From positions 186,001 through 250,000 of the forward strand of contig NZ_VAUV01000008.1 in assembly GCF_005780165.1 (NCBI RefSeq): 64,000 nt of DNA, given 5' to 3'. This document shows, one piece after another, positions 9,554 to 18,326 of this stretch. The stretch comes from Phragmitibacter flavus. Lineage in GTDB: Bacteria > Verrucomicrobiota > Verrucomicrobiia > Verrucomicrobiales > Verrucomicrobiaceae. How positions within the stretch are numbered: position 1 is the stretch's first letter; each line of letters starts with the position of its first letter. Made by a program: the position numbers and the translations under genes. A model generated the notes under the pieces. That model did no database searches. It saw nothing but the letters and a program-made list of their open reading frames with translations, and had not been told where the DNA came from.

Positions 9554-11179
9554 ATGCGACTCCACGATCTCACCCGCAACAAATCCTTCCTCCGCCGTGG
9601 ATTCCTTATCATCATCGGCAGTTCCATTCTGATTTGTTGGATCATCCAGTTCTTTCGCAGCGCCCAGCCCTCCGCCGTCCTCGATCTTTTGCCGACCTCC
9701 GAACTCAGCCAGCTGCGCGAAAGTTACCAACGGCTCCGCCTCGCCTCATCCTCATCCCCCGACCCCGCCGCACTTGCCGACTGGCTGCGCTCCGCCGCCA
9801 TCCTCCATGAATACACCAGCGTCCCCGAAATCGAAATCAACGAACCGGAGCAAACCGTCGAAACCCTTTTCCGCTGTGAGATCCCCGTCCTCATCCAGCA
9901 GCATACCCGCAACGAAACCGAGCGTCAGCTGTTCACCGACTACACCCGCGTCCGCTTCCTCAAAGCGTTTGATCCGCGAGCCGAAGCCCGCAACCGGCTC
10001 GAACAATCTTCCCTCAAAGAACCACCACCCCGATTCGCCAACGAACTGTTCGCCGATCTCGAACGCCTCGACCAACGTCCCCGCCAGGCCCTGCTCGCCT
10101 ACCTCCGCGAAGCCCCCCAACCCGAAGCCATCTACGCACGACGCACCGCCCTGCGCCTCGCCCTCGAACTTCAGGACACTTCCGCCCTCGAACTCCTCGT
10201 TCGCGAACCCTCCTTCGCCAGCGAAACTCCCTACCTGATGCTCCGTCAGGTGGCCCTCGACCTCAAAGACCACTCCCTGCTTCTCCAATCCCATGCGCGC
10301 ATCGTCCTCAACCACTGGACCCAACCCGTCCCCGTGGCCATCGCCCTCCTGGCCACCACCATTTGGGGTTTCATCCTGTTTTGTTCCGGTAACCGTCGTA
10401 AACGCACCCTCTGGCTTTGCGCCGCCGCCATCCTTTGCGGAATCGCCAGCGCCTGGCTGGTCCGCTGGAGCATCGACACCCTCCAATACGGCCTCGAAAA
10501 CGAACAACAATCCACTCCGGTCCACCAAATTTTCCACTGGATCATGTATGTCGGCATCCCCGAGGAAACCGCGAAACTTCTTTTGCTGCTCCCTTTTGTT
10601 CCCCTGATGCTCACCCGGCTCACCACCAGCGGTGCCGCCCTGTTGGGTGGATTTGTCGGACTCGGTTTTGCCCTGGAAGAAAACCTTCAATACTTCATCA
10701 ATCACAGCGAAGCCGTGGCCATCGGACGACTGCTCACCGCGAACGTCATCCACTTCAGCCTCACCGGACTCATCGCCTGGCAACTCCATCGCCTCCTGCG
10801 ATCCCGTTTTCACCTCGCCACCGACTTCCTCGTCGCCTTTGCCCTCATCGCCATCGCCCATGGCCTCTACAACTATTTCATCGTCGCCGACGGTGGCGAT
10901 GGAGGCAGTCAGTTGTTCGCCTTCATCATCCTCGCCCTCGCCGCCCGGCAATACCTCAAAACCCTTCCCACCGACGAACCCACCGGACGCCGTTTTGTCA
11001 TCTCGCGAACCTGTGTGTTTGTGTTTGGGGCCACTCTGCTCACCGGATTGGTCATGATCATTCTGACCTTTCGCAACACCAGTCTCGACGCGCAGACCAT
11101 CGCCCCCGTTCTCGCCGGTGCCATCGCCCTGATTCCCGTCGGCCTGATCTTCATCCACGAGTTCGACGAAGTAAGGTAA
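9554..11179 (+). CDS. PrsW-like intramembrane metalloprotease
   Basis: Membrane protease of the PrsW/CAAX-like group, named for the anti-sigma factor protease of Bacillus. The C-terminal two thirds carries the family motifs: PEETAKL (Glu-Glu), FALEEN (second Glu pair), HFSLTG and AHGLYNY (His), in multi-helix membrane segments. The first ~240 residues form a soluble helical domain after one N-terminal membrane segment, which may be a substrate-binding or regulatory part. The frame is open to a GTG at 9530, but the ATG at 9554 is preferred. The substrate is not predictable. Confidence 0.85.
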   Translation: MRLHDLTRNKSFLRRGFLIIIGSSILICWIIQFFRSAQPSAVLDLLPTSELSQLRESYQRLRLASSSSPDPAALADWLRSAAILHEYTSVPEIEINEPEQTVETLFRCEIPVLIQQHTRNETERQLFTDYTRVRFLKAFDPRAEARNRLEQSSLKEPPPRFANELFADLERLDQRPRQALLAYLREAPQPEAIYARRTALRLALELQDTSALELLVREPSFASETPYLMLRQVALDLKDHSLLLQSHARIVLNHWTQPVPVAIALLATTIWGFILFCSGNRRKRTLWLCAAAILCGIASAWLVRWSIDTLQYGLENEQQSTPVHQIFHWIMYVGIPEETAKLLLLLPFVPLMLTRLTTSGAALLGGFVGLGFALEENLQYFINHSEAVAIGRLLTANVIHFSLTGLIAWQLHRLLRSRFHLATDFLVAFALIAIAHGLYNYFIVADGGDGGSQLFAFIILALAARQYLKTLPTDEPTGRRFVISRTCVFVFGATLLTGLVMIILTFRNTSLDAQTIAPVLAGAIALIPVGLIFIHEFDEVR

Positions 11180-11187
11180 CAGTAAAT

Positions 11188-11511
11188 CGTCCTCGTCCTC
11201 CTACTCGAACTCGTCCTCGAAACTGCGCGGCCCTCACGCCCCGCGTCACCAATTCAGACATCCTCCTCCTACTCTTACTCCTCCTCCTACTCCCCACTTT
11301 GCGGCAATCAGCTTCCCCGCCGCCAAGTCACCCACCAAAAACAACGACTTGTGTCTCATTCAAAGCGCCTCATCCGAGGACGAGTTCGAGTAGTAGGACG
11401 AGGACGAGAATACCGTTAGAAACACCCTTTCCCTAACTCGGAAGCCATGGGTGTTAGCGATCCACAATGCGGGGAGGAAGAGGAGGAGTAAGAGGAAGAG
11501 GAAGAGGAGGA
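11188..11511. repeat. Two interleaved inverted repeats (A-B-A'-B') in an intergenic region
   Basis: This 334-base gap between the PrsW-like gene and nagB holds no gene. Arm A (11188-11219) matches the reverse complement of A' (11375-11406) over 32 bases with one mismatch. Arm B (11261-11304) is an almost pure pyrimidine tract and is imperfectly complementary to the purine tract B' (11468-11511). The order A-B-A'-B' means the two hairpins cannot nest. The units are built from CTCGTC/CTCCTC-type words. Function unknown. Confidence 0.8.
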
Positions 11512-11513
11512 TT

Positions 11514-13400
11514 TTAGCTCCCCACAACCCGTCTCTGAAAACTCTCGATCGCCTCATAATTCGCCAATCCCAATCCATCATACTGCTCGGCCGTCATCTG
11601 GTTCACCCTCGTCACTTCCTGCTCCATCGAAGTCAGCGACTGACACCTTGCCAACGCCCGCGCTTTCCTTTCCAACTGCATTGGACTGATCGGCATCGCC
11701 ATCGCAATCTGCCATGGCTCCAATGCCTTCTCCCTGCCGCGATACAACCACACCGAACACGCATCCACCCACGTCTCCCCCTGCAGACTTGCCAGCCCCT
11801 GTTCCACCAGCTTTGCACATAGAGCCGCCACACTCGATGGATCAGACGCACTCCCCGTCAGGTAAATCTGGTGCGGCATGAACTCCCGCAACAGCCCCGT
11901 CACCAACCGCTCATCCTCCGACCCCAATACAAAACGCCGATACCGACCCTTCTCATAAAACGGTAGATCAAGGAACCTCAGCCGCTCATGCGACAACCCC
12001 AAAGCCTGCGCCGCATCCCGCACCTCCCCTCGCAGAATCAGACTCTTCAACTGCCTAAGCGAAGCCGGATCCTCCCCGACCGCGCCCTTGTCCGTCAACG
12101 ATTGCAATGTCATCCGCGCATACTCCGCCTGCTGACCCCACCCCTCCGCAAACGTCTCACCAATCTCCAGAAGAATCGACGCAAACTTGTCAGCCTCACT
12201 GTCCGGCACCCGCAAATTGCCACTCGTCATGCACACCACCATCACCTCATGACCCTGCTCCACCAAGCGGTCAATCGTCGCCCCAATGCTCACCACCGCA
12301 TCCTGCGGCTCCGGACTAAAAATCAAACACCGCTTCGGATACGGCTTCGCCCGCTCCGGCCGGAACGTGTCATCCGCCCCCGGCTTCCCACCCGGCCAGC
12401 CCGAAATCGTGTGCTGCAGCTGATTAAAAATCCGGATGTTCAACTGATAGGCCGGACCCTGCTCGCTCAACAAATCCGACAACCCGTGCTCATTGTAATC
12501 CTCATCCGTCAGCTTCAACACCGGCCGCTTGAACGTCGATGACAACCAGCAAACCGCCCGCCGCGTCTCCTCCGGTGACCACCGCACCGGCCCCGTCAAC
12601 CATGGCAGCTTGATCCGCGTCAACTCCCTCGACGCCGGAGCATCAATCACAAACCGCGCATCCCCATGCTCCTGCAAAAAGGAAGCCGACACCGCCTCCG
12701 TCACCACTCCCTCCACCGCGCGCGCCACCACCTCCGCCTTGCCCTCGCCCCACGCCATCAAAACAATCTTGCGCGCCCGTAGAATCGTTCCCACGCCCAT
12801 CGTGATCGCAAATCTCGGCACATTCTCCTCCCCACGAAAATCCCCCGCCGCATCCTGCCTCGTGATCCGGTCCAGCGTGATCCGACGCGTCAAAGAATCC
12901 CTCGACGATCCCGGCTCATTGAACCCGATATGTCCCGTGCGCCCAATTCCCAGAATCTGAAAATCAATCCCCCCCGCCGCATCGATCATCTCCTCATAAG
13001 CGTGGCAGTGATCAAAAATCTCCTCCACCGCCACCAGCCCGCTTGGCAGATGAATGTTCTCATCGGGAATGTCCACATGATCAAACAACTGCTCGCGCAT
13101 GAAGCGGAAATAACTCTCCGGATGCGTCGGCGCCAGTCCATGATACTCATCCAGGTTAAACGTCACCACATTTCGCAAACTCAAACCCTCCTCGCGGTGC
13201 AAACGGATCAATTCGCGATAGAACGGAACCGGCGTCGACCCTGTTGCCAACCCCAAAACCACCTGCCTGCCCTCCTTCTGCCGAGTCTCCACCAACGCCT
13301 TCACCTCCCCTGCCAGCGCCGCAGCCGCAGCCGATGAAGTCTCAAAAATCACCGTCGGAATTTTCTCAAAAATCTCAGCAGTAGAGCGGCGCGAAGTCAT
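11514..13400 (-). CDS. nagB: Glucosamine-6-phosphate deaminase fused to a PIG-L-like domain
   Basis: Residues ~1-280 are NagB, which converts glucosamine-6-phosphate to fructose-6-phosphate and ammonia in amino-sugar catabolism. GLATGSTPVPFY is the phosphate loop, VTFNLDEYHGL holds the catalytic Asp, and GIGRTGHIGFNEPGS holds the active-site His/Glu. Residues ~330-628 resemble the LmbE/PIG-L deacetylase fold, as in the long NagB of Bacteroidetes and Verrucomicrobia. In place of the usual HPDD zinc motif the sequence reads SPEPQDAVVS, so the second domain is probably not an active deacetylase. The ATG at 13400 fits. Confidence 0.93.
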   Translation of the reverse strand: MTSRRSTAEIFEKIPTVIFETSSAAAAALAGEVKALVETRQKEGRQVVLGLATGSTPVPFYRELIRLHREEGLSLRNVVTFNLDEYHGLAPTHPESYFRFMREQLFDHVDIPDENIHLPSGLVAVEEIFDHCHAYEEMIDAAGGIDFQILGIGRTGHIGFNEPGSSRDSLTRRITLDRITRQDAAGDFRGEENVPRFAITMGVGTILRARKIVLMAWGEGKAEVVARAVEGVVTEAVSASFLQEHGDARFVIDAPASRELTRIKLPWLTGPVRWSPEETRRAVCWLSSTFKRPVLKLTDEDYNEHGLSDLLSEQGPAYQLNIRIFNQLQHTISGWPGGKPGADDTFRPERAKPYPKRCLIFSPEPQDAVVSIGATIDRLVEQGHEVMVVCMTSGNLRVPDSEADKFASILLEIGETFAEGWGQQAEYARMTLQSLTDKGAVGEDPASLRQLKSLILRGEVRDAAQALGLSHERLRFLDLPFYEKGRYRRFVLGSEDERLVTGLLREFMPHQIYLTGSASDPSSVAALCAKLVEQGLASLQGETWVDACSVWLYRGREKALEPWQIAMAMPISPMQLERKARALARCQSLTSMEQEVTRVNQMTAEQYDGLGLANYEAIESFQRRVVGS

Positions 13401-13539
13401 ATAAAAGAGAGGAAGTGTTACATCTCCACACTAGCCGTTTATCGCTCAATATTACTTCCGTTATTCCAGCGTTGTTGTGTGTTTTTTGTTGCCGAAACCT
13501 TCCAATGCAACTCCCGCAAATCACGTCTAACATCGCCCC

Positions 13540-14463
13540 ATGCATCCTTCCGTCGCCCTTCGAACGCTCATCCTGGCGTGGCTATTTGCACACGCCTCCA
13601 GCCACGCCCAAACTCCCATTCCCGTCCCCACGGAAACCAACATCTCCTACGGTCCCCATTCCGCCCAGGTTCTCGACTTCTACCGTGCCAAAACTCAAGA
13701 CGACCAACCCGCGCCCCTCATGTTTTTCGTCCACGGCGGCGGCTGGATGAACGGCGACAAAGCCAATCCCGATTTCCTCAACCAATGCCTCGAATCCGGC
13801 ATTTCCATCGTCTCCATCAACTACCGGCTCATCCCTGACGCCATAGCTCAAAAGGTCCATCCTCCCGTCAAAGCCTGCCTCGACGACACCGCCCGCGCGC
13901 TCCAGTTCGTCCGAAGCAAAGCCGCCGAATGGCACATCGACAAAACCCGCATCGGCGGCTGCGGGGGTTCCGCAGGAGGCTTCAACGTCCTCTGGCTCGC
14001 CTTCCATCCCGACCAGGCCCAGCCCCAAAGTCCCGACCCTATCGCGCGCGAATCCACCCGACTCAGCTGCGTCATCGCCTTCGTCCCTCAAACCTCGCTC
14101 GATCCCGTCCAGATGCGACAATGGATTCCCAACAACGACTACGGCCATCACGCCTTCTCACTTCCCAGCATGCAGTCCTTCATCGACCAACGCGACCAGC
14201 TCCTCCCCCAAATCGAACCCCTCTCTCCCTATCACCTCGCCACCTCCGACGACCCGCCCGTCTACCTCTTCTACGACTCCATCCCCGCCCTCGGCCAACC
14301 CGCCAAAGACCCGCCCCACTCCGCCAACTTCGGACTCGGCCTCGTCGAAAAACTCAAGCAAGTCGGCATCGAATACCAGTTCAATCACACCGGAGCCAAA
14401 GACATCAAACACCCCAACATCTTCGACTTCTTCCTCGAACACCTCAATCCCGCCAAACCATAA
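13540..14463 (+). CDS. Secreted alpha/beta hydrolase (esterase/lipase type)
   Basis: Exported carboxylesterase-like enzyme (307 aa). The signal peptide ends near residue 23 (HASSHAQT). The oxyanion-hole motif HGGGW lies at about residue 66 and the nucleophile elbow GGSAGG at about 147. The family is that of BD-FAE-like and hormone-sensitive-lipase-like esterases. Substrate unknown; xylan or plant-ester side chains are possible in this lineage. It converges on the phosphodiester-glycosidase gene with only eight bases between stops. Confidence 0.85.
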   Translation: MHPSVALRTLILAWLFAHASSHAQTPIPVPTETNISYGPHSAQVLDFYRAKTQDDQPAPLMFFVHGGGWMNGDKANPDFLNQCLESGISIVSINYRLIPDAIAQKVHPPVKACLDDTARALQFVRSKAAEWHIDKTRIGGCGGSAGGFNVLWLAFHPDQAQPQSPDPIARESTRLSCVIAFVPQTSLDPVQMRQWIPNNDYGHHAFSLPSMQSFIDQRDQLLPQIEPLSPYHLATSDDPPVYLFYDSIPALGQPAKDPPHSANFGLGLVEKLKQVGIEYQFNHTGAKDIKHPNIFDFFLEHLNPAKP

Positions 14464-14471
14464 CACCCTTC

Positions 14472-15221
14472 CTATTTCCCAGGCACCGCAATCCCAATCA
14501 TCGGCCCTAAGTCCATCTTCTTGTCGTTCCGCTTCAATTCCGGCGCATACAAGCTCGAAATCGTCCCGTCCAAAAACAACGCATCCGGACACTTCAGCAC
14601 ATCCCGAAAGAACGTCGCAAACTCGTAAAAATTCACCGGCTCCTCGCTGATCGCAAAAAACACCTCGTGCGGCGATTTTACGCCCACACCATTGCGGAAC
14701 AAACGCGACTTCGACTCCAAATTAAACATCGGATGCAAAATCCCCGCCCTCAACAGAAGCGGACCCGATTGTGTCGCCAGTTTTACCCTCTCCTTCTCCC
14801 GCACCTTCAAATACTCCGCCGACTCCACCACACGCGCTCCTTTGTCGCTGATCAAAAAAACGCCGTTGGGTTTCAGGAAAAAATTCCCTTCCGCATCTTC
14901 AAGATTCAACGGCACCACTTGCCTTCCATCCGCCACATACAAACCCACCGCCGAAAAATCCCCATGATACATTCCCGCATTCATCGCAAAACTTAAAACC
15001 CGGCCTTTCGCCTCAAGCCATGCGCCTAGACCATCAAACGATTTCAAGGGCAGGCCCGCATCATCCCGATGGAACAACTCCAATTTCTCCTTTCGCAAGT
15101 CCACTTTGCACACCGTCACCTTCTTTCCAGCGGCCATCATCTCGAGATACTCAACCCCCATCAGCGAACCTCCCGCCAACCAAAGCAGTCCAAAAGAAAC
15201 AAGTGCGAATTTTTCAAACAT
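14472..15221 (-). CDS. Exported phosphodiester glycosidase-like protein (NAGPA domain)
   Basis: The 249-aa protein has an N-terminal signal (hydrophobic residues 7-22). It resembles the DUF2233 / NAGPA family, the relatives of the enzyme that removes terminal N-acetylglucosamine phosphodiester caps. Family features visible are FAMNAGMYHGDFSAVGLYV, NGVFLISDKG, ATQSGPLLL and DALFLDGTISSLY. The bacterial role is probably turnover of a cell-wall or surface glycan phosphodiester. Confidence in the family is good; the substrate is unknown. Confidence 0.82.
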   Translation of the reverse strand: MFEKFALVSFGLLWLAGGSLMGVEYLEMMAAGKKVTVCKVDLRKEKLELFHRDDAGLPLKSFDGLGAWLEAKGRVLSFAMNAGMYHGDFSAVGLYVADGRQVVPLNLEDAEGNFFLKPNGVFLISDKGARVVESAEYLKVREKERVKLATQSGPLLLRAGILHPMFNLESKSRLFRNGVGVKSPHEVFFAISEEPVNFYEFATFFRDVLKCPDALFLDGTISSLYAPELKRNDKKMDLGPMIGIAVPGK

Positions 15222-15771
15222 GGATGAAGTCTACCTAAACCCTGCAAACTCGACAACCTTCATGACCGCAAAGAATACCATTGCTCTGATGAATGCTGAA
15301 ACTACAAGGAGCCCGCCAGAAGCCCTGTCATGGTCTCCGTCGTCCTTCAGCATTAACATCGCCCGTCGCTTTCAACAGACAGCCTCTCCCAAAACGGTCA
15401 CCTTAGGGCTCACCCACGTCCGCTTATAGGATGGATAACAGTTGGGAAGCCCATGAGCAGGCGTCCCCGCCAGCGTCTGTTAGCGTATCCGACATCCATA
15501 CAGGCCGCGAGCAGGGCGCACCCTTCACCGAGCGGGGCGGGTGCGATCTTAAAAAAGACAATGCATTAACTGGGTCAATCACCCTTCACTGCATTCAATT
15601 GATGGGTGTAGGCAACCTTCTCCCGTCCCAGCGGGACGATTTATAAGAGCCCGGCACAGGGTGCCGGGTTCCGAACCTTCACCATCACCGTCCTGCAAGG
15701 ACGGCTCATGCCGCCAGCGGCTACCTCACCTCATCCCGCCGCGTCAATCATCCTACTTGATCCAATCCTGC
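15222..15771. repeat. Gene-free stretch ending in four consecutive mini-hairpins
   Basis: No convincing gene lies in these 550 bases. The right part carries four perfect short inverted repeats in a row: GTCCC/GGGAC (15625-15637), CCCGGCAC/GTGCCGGG (15650-15668), CCGTCCT/AGGACGG (15688-15704) and GCCGC/GCGGC (about 15709-15720). Loops are two or three bases. This looks like a REP/BIME-type extragenic repeat cluster rather than a terminator, because no T-run follows. The left part (15222-15600) shows nothing recognisable. Confidence 0.6.
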
Positions 15772-16293
15772 TTACTCCGCTTTCTTCGAAGGCTCAGCGG
15801 TTTTCTTCGGCGTCTTCGTTTCTCCTTCCGCCTTGGTTTTCGGTGCTGGTTTCTTCTCCGTCTTCGCCGCAGGCTTGGCAGCTGGTTTGGCCTTTTTCTG
15901 CTTGGCACTCAAATTGATCGTTGCCGCAGTCTCTTCACCTGCCGCATTCTTTTCAACCGATCCACCTACCCATTGACCGACCACCACATCATCCGTCGTG
16001 GCAGGCTTGTCATTCTTCATGATTTGCGTTTCAGCAGTCACGGCGATCTTTCGTTCCGGCGCTTCCTCACTGGTCTTGATCGTCAGCGTGCGCTTGGTGA
16101 TGGCAGCCACCTGACCGTAGTAAGGGAACTTTTTGGCTTTGGACTTTTCTGCCGCCTTGGGCGCCTCCTTTTTCGCGACCTCGGTTTTGGCCGCCGCCTT
16201 TTTCTCTTCCGTAGGTTTTTTCGTTTCTGCCGCTCCAATGTTGGAAATCAACAAAAGGGCAATCGCAAAAGTCGTAGCTTGAATTTTTTTCAT
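15772..16293 (-). CDS. Exported Lys/Ala-rich hypothetical protein
   Basis: The 173-aa protein starts with a signal peptide (ATTFAIALLLISNIGAAE). Lys/Ala/Glu-rich low-complexity arms flank a compact central part (about residues 55-125: FPYYGQVAAITKRTLTI to WVGGSVEKNAAG) that looks like a small beta barrel or OB-like module. It resembles short exported proteins seen in Verrucomicrobia. Function unknown. The upstream ~165 bases are AT-rich and probably hold its promoter. Confidence 0.75.
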   Translation of the reverse strand: MKKIQATTFAIALLLISNIGAAETKKPTEEKKAAAKTEVAKKEAPKAAEKSKAKKFPYYGQVAAITKRTLTIKTSEEAPERKIAVTAETQIMKNDKPATTDDVVVGQWVGGSVEKNAAGEETAATINLSAKQKKAKPAAKPAAKTEKKPAPKTKAEGETKTPKKTAEPSKKAE

Positions 16294-16458
16294 AGGAGTT
16301 TGGGTAAGTGTTGACTAACACCCCCAACTAACATCACTCCAATAACGCGCAAGATAAAAATGGTATTCAAAAGAACAATTTTTACGATTAGATATACGAA
16401 TGAATTTGCAGGTAAACGAGCTGGAGAAATAAATTCTAATCGTCTGCATTTTCTCCAA

Positions 16459-17328
16459 TCAGGACACTAATAACTTATCCATAATCTGCTCTGCATGCAA
16501 AGTCGGCAGCGAGTAGTGCCCGTCTTGCTCATGCACCACCAGTTTCGCTCCTGGAATACGATCGATATACCGCTTCACCAAGGCCAGCGGAATGTTCTTG
16601 TCCAAAGCGCCATGACAGAAATACGGCACCTTCGACAATTGCGCCGGATCAAATCCCCAAGGATCAGAATACAAATCCCCATCCGCCCGCAACGCTGCGG
16701 CACCACTTCTCAATGACTCTTGAAAACTTCGGGTAATAACGTGGAAGTTATCGTCCACCGCCAAAGCCTTCTGGTCTTGCGGCCCAAGCGTCGCCAGCAA
16801 CCGGCGCATCACCAGCCCACTCTGTTTTTGATGCGAAATCCGCCCGGCAATCCGCAAACCTTGATCCAGCAGAACCGGCGCCTTTTGGCGGATGAACATC
16901 GCCGTTCGATACGGCCACATCATGCCTTCCACCCCCACCTCACTCAGTGGTGGTGCCCCACAAATCACCGCCGCCCCCAATACTCTTTCCGGCAATGCAT
17001 AGGCCGTGGCCAACACATACGGCCCTCCTCCCGACACACCCACCACATGGAACTTTTGATAACCCAGCCGATCCGCCAGCTCCGCCATCAAAGGGGGCCA
17101 GTCCAGCAACGCCCTCCCCGGTTGCGCATCCGACATCCCGATGCCGGGCCGGTCGGGCGCAATCACACAAAGCCCCCGCTTTTTCCCAATCCCATCCAGC
17201 AACGCCCCCTGCAATCGTGAGCTCGGCCAGCCATGGAAATAAAACAACGGCACCCCCTCAGGATCACCGTATTGCGCATAGGCAAGCTTGCGCCCGCTTT
17301 CCATCTCAAGAATGTGCAAGTCTGCCAT
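16459..17328 (-). CDS. Alpha/beta hydrolase
   Basis: Cytoplasmic alpha/beta-hydrolase fold protein of about 289 aa. The motifs are FYFHGWPSSRLQG (oxyanion HG), APDRPGIGMSD, VVGVSGGGPYVLA (nucleophile elbow GVSGGG) and a C-terminal HEQDGHYSLP with the probable catalytic His. Related proteins act as esterases or haloperoxidase-like enzymes. The substrate cannot be told from the sequence. The frame is open to 17373, but the ATG at 17328 directly precedes the conserved start of the fold. Confidence 0.85.
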   Translation of the reverse strand: MADLHILEMESGRKLAYAQYGDPEGVPLFYFHGWPSSRLQGALLDGIGKKRGLCVIAPDRPGIGMSDAQPGRALLDWPPLMAELADRLGYQKFHVVGVSGGGPYVLATAYALPERVLGAAVICGAPPLSEVGVEGMMWPYRTAMFIRQKAPVLLDQGLRIAGRISHQKQSGLVMRRLLATLGPQDQKALAVDDNFHVITRSFQESLRSGAAALRADGDLYSDPWGFDPAQLSKVPYFCHGALDKNIPLALVKRYIDRIPGAKLVVHEQDGHYSLPTLHAEQIMDKLLVS

Positions 17329-17381
17329 AGATCGATAAATTTGCTCCACCAACAGACAACCTGAACCGCACATGGTTCAAT

Positions 17382-18227
17382 TCAATCCTTGCGTTGACGA
17401 GCCAATTTCCCGCACCGGTTTTCAAACAACCACGACAGCCGTTTTTCCGGAACCTGACCGCGCCTCAACCCAAACTGGCGGATCGCCCGGTCCTTCAGAT
17501 GTGCCATCGCGTCCTCGACGGAATCCGTCAAATGAATCAATGCCAGATCCTCCGTGGCGATCATTCCCGCCGCCGGCATGCGTTCGACAAAATCCATCAA
17601 TGGCCTCCAGTAATCCACCCCCATCAACACAATCGGAAAATGCCGGATCTTCCCGGTCTGAATCAACGTCAACGCCTCGAAAGTTTCGTCCATCGTGCCC
17701 ACCCCGCCCGGCAGCACCACAAATCCATAGCTGTATTTCATCAGGATCGTCTTCCGCACAAAAAAATGTTGGAGCGTCACGGTGCGATCCAGCCAAGGAT
17801 TCGGCTGTTGCTCCATCGGCAGCTCAATGTTGCACCCCACGGAACGACCACCCACCTCCTTCGCCCCGCGATTCGCCGCCTCCATGATCCCCGGTCCGCC
17901 ACCTGTCATCACCGTAAATCCCAACTTCGCAATCTCGGCCCCCACCTTGCGTGCCAGTTGATAATGCGGATGCGACTCCGGCGTGCGAGCCGATCCAAAC
18001 ACCGTGATGCAAGGCCCCACAAAATGCAGCGCCCGAAACGCCCGCAAAAAATCCCGGATCGTCCCCATCAACAATCGCAAGTCCGTCGTCCGCCAGTTCG
18101 GCCCCCGCAGAAACATCCGGTCAGCATCCGCATGACTAAACCGCTCCTCCTCCCGCTTCTCAGCCGCAGTCACCGCCCCCTGCACCGGCAGCCGGTGCCG
18201 CCCGTCTTCCACTGGAAAGTCACTCAT
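17382..18227 (-). CDS. LOG family (TIGR00730) Rossmann-fold protein
   Basis: Lysine-decarboxylase-like, LOG-type nucleoside 5'-monophosphate phosphoribohydrolase. The family releases cytokinin-like bases from nucleotides and is widespread in bacteria. The protein shows ITVFGSARTPE, VMTGGGPGIMEAANRGA and the signature PGGVGTMDETFE. It is about 281 aa, longer than minimal LOG proteins because of an N-terminal extension. The ATG at 18227 is chosen; the frame opens at 18260. It is divergent from dndC, so the ~100-base gap probably holds both promoters. Confidence 0.9.
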   Translation of the reverse strand: MSDFPVEDGRHRLPVQGAVTAAEKREEERFSHADADRMFLRGPNWRTTDLRLLMGTIRDFLRAFRALHFVGPCITVFGSARTPESHPHYQLARKVGAEIAKLGFTVMTGGGPGIMEAANRGAKEVGGRSVGCNIELPMEQQPNPWLDRTVTLQHFFVRKTILMKYSYGFVVLPGGVGTMDETFEALTLIQTGKIRHFPIVLMGVDYWRPLMDFVERMPAAGMIATEDLALIHLTDSVEDAMAHLKDRAIRQFGLRRGQVPEKRLSWLFENRCGKLARQRKD

Positions 18228-18326
18228 CTTCCCATGCTGGTCCAGGTCACCTTGCCGCACAATAAAAACTGCAATTCACCATCCGGGATTGACCCACCAC
18301 CCCGCCAGTTGCATAAAAAGTGACCC

